NCBI RefSeq assembly: GCF_000711695.1
Contig: NW_013547006.1
Span: forward strand, 173,371-237,370
Length of the DNA stretch: 64,000 bases
Reading direction: 5' to 3'
From: Tilletiaria anomala UBC 951
Taxonomy: Eukaryota; Basidiomycota; Exobasidiomycetes; Georgefischeriales; Tilletiariaceae
Shown: positions 43,909-55,699 of the stretch, piece by piece
Position numbering within the stretch: position 1 is the first letter of the stretch
Layout: each line of letters opens with the position of its first letter
Notes under the pieces: model-generated
Seen by the model: only the letters and a program-made list of their open reading frames with translations
What the model was told of the DNA's origin: nothing
Database searches by the model: none
Translations under genes and position numbers: made by a program

Positions 43909-46900
43909 CTTGAGAGAAAAGAGACTAGACGGCGGCGTCGATGATGTAGATAGAGAGGGATTGTGAAAAGTACGGAGGAGGAACGGCCGGTGAGGAGCGA
44001 AGGATTACCTCGGGGGACACGTGGGAGAGTGAATGACAGTGGTTCTGAGGACAAGGGTTAATTGGAACATTGTTGCAAAGATGATGGTCTTGACGAGGTT
44101 TATATACAGCATTCATCGACAGCCCCTTTTCATCCTTTGTTGCGCTGTGAGTGAACATGCCGCCTGCTGGAGGATCTCCAACGATTCTGTTGATGTCACC
44201 GTGAATGCAATGCAAAGCGAGATCAGTGACTTTGCAAAGGAGGGGGCCTACCTGATAAAGAAGGGCGCGATATTATCGTCACCATTTGGCGATCACCCTC
44301 GAATCTCTCGACCAGCGCAGCCTCCGCCATGCAGGCCTGCAGGCCAGCCTGCTGCACAAGGCGCAAGGGGGCGGCGGAACAGTGAACATCCACCCCACCG
44401 ATGTGGCGCCCAACGCTGAGTGCCGATGGCCTGCGCACTCCCCAAATTCTTCTCTCCACGTGGCTCAAGCAGTTTGCCGGTTCTATCCTGTCGCACTCCA
44501 TGAAGGCCCTCACGACCTGCACACAATGTTGGCCAGAGTGGCTGATTGAATTTCCACTCATGGTCCTGCTACAATCCTCTGTGTCGTCGTCAGTGGCCGC
44601 GAACCTGAACTGAGACGTGGCCTGCAGTCCCTGCTCGCGTCAGCGCAGCGTTCACCGACAACATTCCTGTTTTCTTCTTCTCAGGCACGCATTTTTTTTG
44701 ACTCAGCGTGTCTTTCGTGACAAATTCTCTCCAATAAAAACTCTCCGGACTCCTGATGGGCATGTGAATGATTTGCATGTGAGAGGAGGTGGAACAAATT
44801 CCTGCCGAAAGCCAGACACACTGTACAGTAGGACACAGACAAGATGACAAGATCTCCATCTGTATGCCGGCTGCCGCTTCTGTCTGCTGCCGCGAGGGCC
44901 ATTGGATGGCGCATCACCAGCGGGTGCCCCCGAATGTCGCACAAGGGGAGAAGCATGTGATGATGATCGACATTGCGGCCGCAGGGCACCCACGGTGTGT
45001 TCGACGGTCAGCGTCCGTACGTTGCCCACTTCTTGTCCGCGCCAGGCTGCGGACGACCGCAACGATGTTAAGGACCGACATGTGTCCGTTTGCCTGCAGA
45101 CAACCCAAAAAATGTTGCACCGATGGTGCGTCATCGGCGCAGACGATATTTTAGTTGGCACACCAGCCAGAGCTGTGCCGGCAATCCAGCCTGTGGACAA
45201 CTAGGCATATGGGCACGACGTGGATTGTAGGACTATCGACGATGTCGGCGCGAACAACTGGAACAGCAAATGACTGCACCAACCAACCCAGAAGTGAAAT
45301 TGCAGACGCGGACAGCCGAACGAACGCACCCTCAAGAGTCCGTACCCCTGACAGCCCTACGCAAGGAGGATGACCAAAAATCCCGGACTAGGGTCAATGA
45401 CAACCAAAAGATGTTGGTTTATTGGAAGTCGATATCAGGCTCTTCGTCACGCACTTGCGCTAGAAATGTCAAAATCTTGTCCGTAATCCTGGGAAAAGGA
45501 ATCGCCCGGGACTGGGCTGGAATATGCAACTGCTAAGATCGCTGGCCACACTCTAGGGGATCTCAAAATTTGTTGCAAGCCTCAGAATATTTTGAGCTCG
45601 CTGTCAATTTCTTTTGCATTGCACCGCATAAACAAATATAGCTGCCAGGGGCTCTGAGCAGGACACGCAGCGCCCTGAAGCCTTTTTAGCAGCCTTTCCG
45701 CTCTGAGATCCTCAGAGAGAGGTATTCATTGCTTCAACATCCGAGTATATTCATACCACCAGTACGTTGCTGTGCCGATATGCCCTGCTCACTGTTGTAC
45801 CCAGTCATCAGTCTTACCCGTCTTTCGAGACAGGGTGTCCAGATTCTAACCTTCATTCGGAAAGCGACCCTTTCGAGGTGCGCATTCACGACTTCCGTGG
45901 GGTTCAAACATTATGCACATACATTTTCGCGCGTCTGCAGTCTTCCGTTCGAGAAATGTTAGCCTCCGGAAGAATGCCCACATCTAACAAGCTTTGAATG
46001 CCAATGCAATGACAGTTTTACAGCACAGGTCTCAATCTGGGGTCGAGGCATTCAAAATCCTATTGTGGAAGGACGAAAGAGGGTCGTTTTCGCTGCGCAT
46101 TTGACCGTGCACCGTCTGAAAACGGCTGTGCTGCGAGAAAACATGAAGAGTCGCGCCGTGGTATCCTCTTTACTGTGCGAGGACGGATCAAGACTTCGAG
46201 AGATGACCCCAGAAATTTGCAAATGCACTATCAATAATTAATCGCCGGCGATTGGCATCGACTAAAGCTTTCGAATTCCAAGAACAAACATGGAAACTTC
46301 GAAGGTCGAAGCGTGGGCGCGAAAGCTATTAGTTCGACCAAGAGAGAGTTCCAATACCTCGATCTTTCCTCATTACTTGAGCAATTCTTTCCTATTGGAA
46401 ACTGACGACCCTGCTCTCCGCAGGTCTGTACATATATCATGCGCTCTATTGCAGATATTTGTGCTTCCTGTACGGTTCACCCTAGCTGGCTGCCATTGAC
46501 TTGTGGGTTCAAAGCAGCTGATGAGTAAACAATCGAGCCATGGCAGTGCGACTCTGCCTGCCTCTTCTCTTGTCTACTAACCTGCAGGCGACAGCGAACA
46601 GTGAACAACGAACAAGATTGAGTTATCCTCGTCAATCATTGCCTGCGGTCTTTCGCCTGGAAGAATCCTCTAGCGCCGTCGCGCGTCGAAGGAGACGCAG
46701 GACATGTGCACAAACCGCAAAGCGTGGCCAACCAATGGAACAGAGTGGGCGGAGTTTTCGAGGTTACTGCGGTCGTGGCTCAGCGCTGAGAGCTAGGAAT
46801 TGTGCGGATGCATGCCTTCCCTCGAGGGTATCATGATCTTCGTAGTACAGCCTGCGAGCGACTGCAAATGCAAAGAGGCGGCTTTCCGTTCCATTTCTTC

Positions 46901-48299
46901 TGAAGGCATTCGCACGATCTGAGCCGCTCTACAAATACCATATTTTCCCCATCGGACGCATTGAATGTGTGAGCAAGCGATGAAGACCGTGCTGATGGAC
47001 TCCAAATGTCATGCGATCTGGACGCTCGATCACGGCCACATGCGATCGGAAAAGGCAGCGAAATGTGGTTTATAGATGTCCGAAGCGCAAGCACGTGAGC
47101 GAGGAATAACTGGCAGGAGGAGGCCGGATTTACACAAAACCCTGTCCAGAAAGATACCTGAAAGCCGAATAACCACGACGCTCTGCCTCCTGTGGCCTGG
47201 CAGGACGGGCACATGGAGTGTGGAGTGTGGAGTTTGAACTGTAGTGGCGGGCGGCTGCCTATGGGGCGATGAACGAAGGACAGGCCCATGTCCCGTTGAG
47301 ACTGATGGCACGCCCACACATGCTGACTCTCAACTGGACGACATACGTCATGCATCCATCTGAGGGGATGACTAGCATGAGTGGGCAGTCTGGCAGAGGA
47401 GAGCCTCTCCGCGTGTGGAGGTAGTGGCAGAGAACAAACCATTGGAAGGCAGACAACCCACGCCGCTGGCCGCTGCCGCGCGCACGCACCCACACGCGCG
47501 CACAGCACCAGGGCAGAGTGAGCAAGCAGGACCTGTCATCTCAGTGGTCAGCAACAACAGCTTGTCCTACCAGCGCGAATCCTCGCGGCCACAGGGCGAT
47601 CAACGATGGTGATCCATGAGAGTCGTCTGCCCTCTCTCTTGGTGGTTAGATTTGCGATGGATGACCAGGCTGCTGTATATAGTAGATCCAGTGGTCCTCT
47701 TGTGACAATAGGCTGGTGAAAGCTACGCTTTTGTCAAGTGTATGACATCCGTCCAAGCACACCAGCTCCGAGGGGTTTCGCATCTGACATTCGAGAGCTG
47801 TCCCACCACATCCAATCACAAATTGCAATTGGCCTGTCAGCAACGATAACATCGGCAAATCAGCATCTTCGAGTACCACGCTTGGTCATCACCACTACTG
47901 TAGTCCTGTGTCTCGTGAAGAGCAGAGGCAAGCTGCCTAGACGTTTTGCAAGCTGATCGTCAAAAGCTAGTCCCTGAGCGTCGGGACGCTGCCTAAACAG
48001 TCTGCCTGAGCCGCGCTCCATCGCCCCTTGTCGCAGAGGGCTGCAAACGTCCGCCTTTCGTCTCCGCGCTTTCTCAGCTGCCTGTGTCTGATCGATCGCG
48101 CCGTCTTCCACGTGCCGAAGGCTGAACTCATACCCAAGTGCGCATCGACGAATCGAAACTGTCTGCAGGCATAATATCTAACAAGCGCGTGCTCATCGTC
48201 CTTTCCGCGGCAGCCACCAAGTGTACCTCAGTAGTCGAGACCGCACACCGGGCCCTCCAATTCTAGGCTGGCCTCTCCAACCTCGCTGCATCCTGCAGC
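43909..48299. other. 4.4-kb gene-poor region
   Basis: No gene could be supported. ORFs are short and overlapping, GC content is lower than in the flanks, and there is no transposase, reverse transcriptase or long terminal repeat that I can recognise. The left end includes the promoter of the 297-residue DPBB gene; the right end should carry the OSH promoter. Confidence 0.4.
44099..44106 (-). promoter_or_regulatory. TATA box of the two-domain DPBB gene
   Basis: TATATAAA on the minus strand, about 190 bp upstream of the start codon at 43908. It is the same octamer as upstream of the smaller DPBB gene, which supports common ancestry of the promoters. Confidence 0.45.
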
Positions 48300-51200
48300 A
48301 TGTCCAGCAGTTACGCCGGTGCCTCGGCAGCGGTAGGCAGTGCCCCTGCCGCCACGCGGGAAGTAGCGGACGACGTAGCAGCATTCGACGGACAAGAGGC
48401 GAAGAGCATCGAGGCTTCGGGCCGCCAGAAGAGAGTGTCGAGAGAGGGTGAGTCGGGTGATCCAGCTCTGCTGGCAGGCATACAGAGCATTGGCTCGTGC
48501 CGTCGCATATCCTCATGGTTGTGTATCGCTCAGATACTGGTGGAGCGGGTGACGAAAAAGTTGCGCGGTCATTGATTACGGGACAGGAGCCACCGCCACC
48601 ATGCTTAAGCAGCATGCATTCAAGGGTAGTGTACTCTGCGAAGATCGATGCTGATAATGTTCCTCTTTGATTGTACTTCCTGAATTCTCCGACATTCAAC
48701 TGGCCGCTCTTCCTCATGTCATCTCACCTCCCGTCCACCTTTACTTTGTTTTTCAAACTCCTCATGACTGGATCATCCGACCACCTCGCCACCTCGCAAT
48801 GATGCACGTATCGTTCGATGGCTGCGTCTGGTTCGCCTGCATCCGCGCGCGGTGCTCAGTCTCCGACGCGCTCTACTCCTTCAAGCTACTCGAAGCGCTT
48901 CGCACAGGTGATGCGGCAGCTCTGCAGCCCTTCCTCGGGACCCATGCCAGCTCTCTAGCCTCCTCGGCCGTGGCGAAAGCGGGCTCGCAAGGGGCATCGC
49001 TGGAAAACAACCTCCCCGGTACGGGTGAGATTAGGGAGTTGACCAGTCCCTTGCATTTGGCTGTAAGGTGTGCGGAGGATTCAACAGTTGCGCTAATCCT
49101 CTCACATAAGGCGCTTGCAACGCCCTCGTCCCCGAGCAATGCAGCCGCCACCGCCGCGTCGCCAGCATTCGATGTCAATGCGCAAGAAGTCCAGCACGGC
49201 AATACCGCTCTGCATTTGGCGAGCATGACCGGCCGTTCTGAGGCCGTCAGGATGCTGCTTGAGCGCCCTGAAATTGATGATACTCGGAGGAACAAGGAAG
49301 GCAAGGACCCGATGGAAGTTGCTGCAGCACCCGAAATCGCTACACTGTTCCAAGGTAGGGTTGTACTTCGCGTGCTGTACGAATGACACACATGCTGACC
49401 TCTGCGTCCAACTTGCCGTCTTGCAGTTTCACGCGCAGAGCTCAATGCAGCCTTCCTCAGCGCAGTCACAGCGTACGAGCGTGGACATGTCGATTCTGAC
49501 GCGCGGATTTATGCATTGCTCAGCAAGCCTCGCTATCGAGCTATCGATCTCAACGCGCTCGCGCCAGAGACAGGCTCGACGCTGCTGCACGCGGCCGTCC
49601 AGCACAAGGATGCCAAAATGATTGAGACGGCAGCACGCCGAGGCGCTGACGTTTTCTGCCGCGACAGAAAGGGCAAACGGATCTTGGACACGACCAAAGA
49701 TGAGAAGATCCGCGCGCTACTGCGACAGCTGACCAACGCAGACAACGGCCTGCTCGCTACCGCCAGTCAGACGGCTCTGGCGCCCCCTTCGTTCAAGGGT
49801 TACATTGGCAAGTGGACCAATCTGGCCGGACGATACAAGCCGCGCTGGTTTGTCCTCGAGAACGGTACGCTGTCGTACTATCATGCGCAGGAAGATGAGG
49901 ACAAGCAGATGCGCGGCTCGATCAACCTGCGCTACGCCAAGATTCGCGCCGACAGCAACGACAATCATCGATTCGAGATCATCTCTGACAGCGGCTCCAA
50001 GAGCGCGAACAAGCTCTACCTGCGTGGTAGCCATCCAGTGGAGAGGGCACGATGGGTGCAGCTTCTCCAGCAGACGCAGGAATTTTTCCAACTGGACAGG
50101 AGTCAGACAGCGAGTCGGATTGATGGGTCAGGCTACCTCTCCTCCGCCGGCACGTGCAACCATTCAACCACGTCGCTCATCCAGCCGCAGCCGGTGCTTG
50201 CGGGTGCAACGGTTGTCTTGCCGGGTGCCGTCGACACAGCGGGCTCCAACAACGCCCACGGCGGAGGCGTCTCGCGTGGCAAGGCTGCATCGCTCAATCT
50301 CAGCCGCGGCGTGACGCCGCCTCCTTTTAGGCCTGCTTCTGCGCTCAGCGATCGGCCCTTCCCTCCCGTCGCCAGCGGCGGTCTCACCGCCCTCTCGACG
50401 TTGCCAGCTTCTAGCACACGGGAAGCAGGCAGCACAGCAACGGCTATGTTCGATACGCCTTCACTTATGTCGAACATCTCCAACTCACCCAATGGAGAGC
50501 GTGATGGCTCCGAATTTTCTGTGCTCGGCGATGACGACGGTGTCACGGATGCAGACAGCGTCACTGCCGTCAACACGAAGAAGAAGCGCGGCATGCCGCA
50601 TGAGAAGGACTTTGGACTGGTCAGCAGCTCTCTCACCACGCAGGCCGAACTCGGCGTTAGTCTGGCGGAATCGTTTGGCGCTACCAGAGAAGGCGATGCC
50701 CCTACGCATGCTGCCTTGCAAGATTGTCTAGGCTCCCTGCAATCACTCCTGTTGCGCTTCCAAGGCATGGTCACCGATCGCGAGGCGTACATGACCCGCC
50801 GGTACCAGCAGGAAATCCAGGCGAAGCTGCTGTGGGAGGAGAACATGAAGACGCTGGCACATCAGCATGCCGATATGGAGGCTGCGCTCAAAGAGGCAGG
50901 CGAAGAAAATGCCAGGAAACGCAGGGTGCTCAGAGAGGTGCGGGGAAGCATGATCTCGAGCCCTGGGTCGTATGGCAACTTGCGCAGCCCCTCAGCCGAA
51001 GCAGAGGGCACGATCGGCCGCACCTCAACTCGGCGTCCCGTCGCAGACGAGCCCAGCTTTTCTCTACCCCCCCTATCGCTCGCAGCGAGGCGCGACATCA
51101 GAGGCGGTCCGAGTGCGATCGCTGTCGATTCGGCGCAGGATATGTTAGGCGGTGTGGTCGTTTCTTCGGCCGCGGGCAGCGAGATCTTCCGCGACAGTAT

Positions 51201-52783
51201 GGACGACGCGGATGACGAGTTTTTCGACGCGATCGAGACCGGTAACCTGCCGAACTTACATATTGAGAAGGAGCTCATATCTCCTTACTCTGACCCAGAG
51301 AAAGTCGACAAGCGCCTCGTCAACGAACTGAGCGTTGAGCCATACAAGAAACTGAGGAGTCAATTGCCAATCGGCAAGGATGACAGACCCAGCGTGTCGC
51401 TCTGGGCAATCCTCAAGAACAACATTGGCAAAGACCTCACCAAGATCAGCTTCCCGGTCAGCTTCAACGAGCCCACGTCAATGCTCCAGCGTATGGCGGA
51501 GGACATGGAGTTCTCCGAGTGCCTCGATGTTGCATCGAGCTGCCAAGACTCGACCAAGCGAATTGCCTATGTCGGAGCCTTTGCTATGAGCAACTATAGC
51601 AGCACAATCGGCCGTATCGCCAAGCCTTTCAACCCGCTTCTTGGCGAGACGTTCGAGTACGTTTCCATGGACAAAAAGTACCGCTACCTTTCCGAGCAGG
51701 TCAGTCACCACCCGCCCATCTCGGCCTGCGTCGCTGAAAGCCCGGCGTGGCAGTACCTCGGTTGCGTTGATGCCAAGTCCAAGTTCCTCGGCCGCACTTT
51801 TGAGATCCGACCAACCGGTGTTGCACACGCCAATCTCAAGATTCCAAAAGAATGGGCAGAGAACCACGAGAAGACGCCTCAGGAGGTAAAAAACAATTCT
51901 GAGCTCGTTATGGAGCATTATACGTGGAACAAGGTCACCACCAGTGTTTCTGGCTTCATTGTCGGCTCGCCCACGATCGATCACTTTGGTGACATGGAGA
52001 TCACCAATCACAACACCGGCGATCGCTGTGTGCTCACGTTCAAGCCGAGAGGGTGGCGCGGCAAGGATGCGTTTGAAATCCGCGGCGCCGTTTACGATGC
52101 GTCGGGTACTCAGGTGTGGGACATTGCCGGCAGGTGGAACAGCCAGCTTGTCGCCAGGAGGTGCGGCGCCGGCAACGGCGACCTCAACCCGGACGAGCAA
52201 GTCAAAGGGCCCGCACCTGTGCCGGGCGCAGGTGGCCCTGCCGCCGCAGCGGAGTATCTACTCCTCTGGAAGAACAGCGAGAAGCCACCTCTGCCTTTCG
52301 TGAGTGTGCAAGGGACCGTGACCTTGAGAAGAAAGTTTCCTGACCTCCACATTCCTTGCATAAATGCAGAACTTGCCGCCGTTCGCCGTCACGCTCAACG
52401 ACTTGCCACAAGGACTGCACCCGTGGTTACCGCCGACGGACTGTCGTCTGCGTCCGGATCTTCGAGCGTTTGAGAGCGGCAAGTTCGACCAAGCCAACGG
52501 ACTCAAGCAGGGTCTCGAGGAGCTGCAGCGCGCAACGCGGCGCAAGCGCGAGGCAGGCGAGCTGCCGCCGCACGAACCGCGCTGGTTCAAGCGGACGACT
52601 GATCCGGATTCGAAGGATACACTGTGGGCGCCGCTTACAGTTCCACACCCGAACATCCCGGGCTACATGCCCCCGGCATATTGGGAGGAGAGGGAGAAGG
52701 TTGGCAGTATCAAGGTCGAGAAGGGCGGAGAGGTGGCAGAGTGGAAGGATGTGTTCCACATCTTTGGCGAGTTTGAAGTCTGA
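48300..52783 (+). CDS. OSH1: Oxysterol-binding protein, Osh1/Osh2 type (ankyrin-PH-FFAT-ORD)
   Basis: Proposed exons 48300-48447, 48860-49354, 49427-52299 and 52370-52783 give 1309 residues with consistent phases. Order of domains: ankyrin repeats (GNTALHLASMTGRSEAVRMLLE; TGSTLLHAAVQHKDAKMIE; RRGADVF), a PH domain (GYIGKWTNLAGRYKPRWFVLENGTLSYYH, about residues 339-431), a Ser-rich linker, a coiled segment, a canonical FFAT motif EFFDAIE near residue 812 (51217-51237) and the sterol-binding ORD with signature EQVSHHPPISACV near residue 969 and LPPTDCRLRPDLRA at the C-terminus. Such proteins sit at membrane contacts, bind ER VAP proteins by FFAT and exchange sterol for PI4P. The first intron would be 412 nt, long for this genome, so the first exon is less sure than the rest. 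Confidence 0.92.
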
Positions 52784-55699
52784 GCTCACTCAGAGCAACC
52801 TTCGCTCCTATATCAGAGTCGGTGGGCCGACCATGCGAGCCAGCTACCAGCGCAGAGCCCACTTGTTCAACATACCAATCAATCGCGTGAACAGTGGATA
52901 ATTTTGTACATTGGCCTTGCGAATAATAGAGCGTCTTATCATTTCGTATGTTGGTAATCCTGGAGGGTGTGCTACAGGGCGTGCTCATGGGTACAAGAAC
53001 AACAGAAAAGGTCTCAAAAGAGAGATCATGCATGCCTAAGAGAAATGTTACCAGAGACTGAATGCATGCGGATACGTGAGACGAAGGAGAATGGGCGAGG
53101 ACAGATAGAGGAGCCGCAGGATACGAATGCAAGAGCGAGAAAAGACGGAAGGTTCACATCGCAGCTGCAGCTTCTCGCTGCACATGCGTGCTATCCACTT
53201 GTGCTACATCTACTCGACCAGAGCGCTTGCTTCTGGACGAAGAGGCAGCGTGCACGCCGGACATGTGCGGCAAGCCGGCCTGGTGGGCGTCGACCATGAT
53301 GTACCTTCCTTTCCTCGTGCTCTCACCCCTAGCACATGCAAGGCCGCTGGCGCAGTGAAAAAGATTGGTTACCGGGAGCTGTTCTCCTTCGTGCACGTTT
53401 GTCGCCTGCTGATATCGCGAACTCGGGCCCGGCCCGGCCCCACCCAGTGGCTGCGGCGGACGGCGGTTGTTAGCGCGAGCAATACACATAGGGGAGGGAT
53501 CCACGCGACGAAGCTGTTGTTTCGGACTCTCCAGCAGCAACAAGTGTGTATTGATGAGACGATGCTGCGTATGCTGAAGTTCTTGCCGTCGGCACCGCAC
53601 TGGACGCCAACAGATCGTCGCAAGTGAGATAGCGCGGCAACGACGCGCATGTTGCAGCATTTGTTTCAGGACCGCTCACTCATCCGGTGGAACGGATGGC
53701 GCCGGATGAGAGATTGCGCTTGTTGTGGAAATGAAGATAGCGGAGGTGGGTGCGCAGCACATGCACATGGAAGTGCAGTAGATCGGGATGTCCCTTGGCA
53801 CCACGGCGATTGTTGGTATCGCCGTCTTGATGGGCGCGTCCGTCGTGGCGCGATAATGCAAATATTGGAGCCGGCACGACGGCAACAGGAGCACTGCCGC
53901 TTGTTAGGCATTAATAAGGGGGCCGCGGTTGCTGTTGTTTTGGGTGCAGGTCTGAGACGCGAGCGACGCCAGCTTGGTTCGCATTGAATGGAACATATGC
54001 CGACGGGTTGCTGGTGCTCGTGCCCAACCTTTCTTCGTTTTATCTCATTCCGTCTCGGCTTCGCTCTTCTTGCCTTTGATCTTCTTATTATCAGCTTGCT
54101 CGTTTGCGTTCCCCGGATGAAACTCTGTGGTTCTTTCGCTATCAGACATGCCGCACGACGTTGGAATCTGACAAGGGCAGGAAGTCGAGCAACGTGCTGC
54201 AAAGTTATTCACACGCTGTCGCATAATATACATTTCAGCAGCAGCTGTGATGAGATGATCAGCAGCTCCCGCCTGTCGCTGGTAAGACGGGCAGGCCGAG
54301 AGTAAGTACGGGTGCAAGGAGGACATGGCAATCAGGCCGTCGAAGAATGCCCGCAGCCAGCGCCCTTGCACCTTCAGGAACTACCCAGCTGGACAAGGAC
54401 AGCCGGCGAAACGCTTCAGCAATCCAGCTGAAAGGCTCTCGCGCCTTTTAGTGTCCAAAAGACTCTTGTGGCGGCGGCAAATGACCGCCATCCCAAGAGG
54501 CAACCATCACACGTTGCTTCTCGACCGCCGACGCAGGAGATGGCGTTTATACCATCTCCGCTCTTAATCCTCTTCCCCGCAGAGGATTTTTTGACCTAAC
54601 CAAGCCTCTTCTGTTCGGCAACATCCTCTCCTCTCGTTGAACAGAGGTCTTGGTAGTTGGCTGTCGTATACAACATCCGTCTTTGTTGTCTTCCAACAGC
54701 ACATTATAACTTTAACGCCAGCCCGATGCCCATAATCGTCCTGTTTCAAGTTTCAAGATGTGAGGTGCATTGTCGGCCGATAATTCGATGGAGGCGGCGG
54801 AAAGGAGAGAATGAAACGGGATGGTGAAGAAATGCCGATGGCCGATGCGGGTATTCTCGGGGGCAGTATTGCACCTAGGAAGTAACTCATGCACATTTCG
54901 CAGTGAGGAAGAGCCATATTTTGTATGGACATTTGAAATCGGAGCCGACGCTCTTCGCCCGGGGGATTCTGCGAGAATTCAGCACAAAATAGGGGTCACT
55001 AGGTGACCAAGACGGCGCGAGGGACTTGTGATCAAACGTCCAAGCTCTAATAATCCTCATCAGCTAGTTAGCTACATGTAGCCATCCCACAGTCGGAGGA
55101 CTCTTTTCAATGAGTTACCGAGTTTACTGTACGGACACGCGGACTGATGATCACCGCAGAGCGAGGAATCGCCTCTTTGGCTGTCACAGCAGCGTTCAGC
55201 TAGTGAACTGCAGAGACCGAGGAAGGCCGAGGCAAGGGGAGTAAAACTACTCAAACGTGGGCTTGCGGTCGTGTTACATTCTGGAATATAATCCAATTTG
55301 GCTCGGGGTTAGGTCGTCAGGCTGGCTGAATGCCCCGGGTTTCCTCAGGGGTATCCGGGAATACTGCAACGGCGCACACAACACCACACCTTTCAACGCA
55401 ATGCAACCTTCTCCCTTCCATTTACCATTGAATATGCATAGATAATACCCGCCTCTTGTTACCAAAGCTTATCTTTTCCCCTCATCCTGGGTCGGCGCCC
55501 GAGTCAAGTCGGCATTAGGCTCAACGAGTCCCTTGTATCTTGCTTTCCCCTCCTATCGCTGCTCAGCGCTTGCGGTGGCGGGAGCCGTGTGAACAGAACC
55601 TGCTTTGGGCTTGCACCGCCCGACTTAGACGTCCAAGGTCCAAACTACGCGTGTTCAGCGTTCCAAGGAGCACGCAAAAAGAGCAACGACGTCGACAAG
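52784..55699. other. 2.9-kb region without a recognised gene, ending in the CPR leader
   Basis: Overlapping ORFs of 60-180 codons occur on both strands around 53.1-54.3 kb, some Cys-rich, but none shows a domain, a signal peptide or consistent splicing. The right end (about 55.4-55.7 kb) is pyrimidine-rich and is the likely promoter and leader of the P450 reductase. Confidence 0.4.

Noticed and set aside
45415-45535. Minus-strand 36-codon frame ending in DEEPDIDFQ that looks like a protein C-terminus
   Set aside because: It is directly preceded by a stop, no upstream exon could be joined and no homologue was recognised.
53127-54305. Several ORFs of 100-180 codons on both strands
   Set aside because: They overlap each other, show no motif and no consistent exon structure, so none was preferred as a gene.
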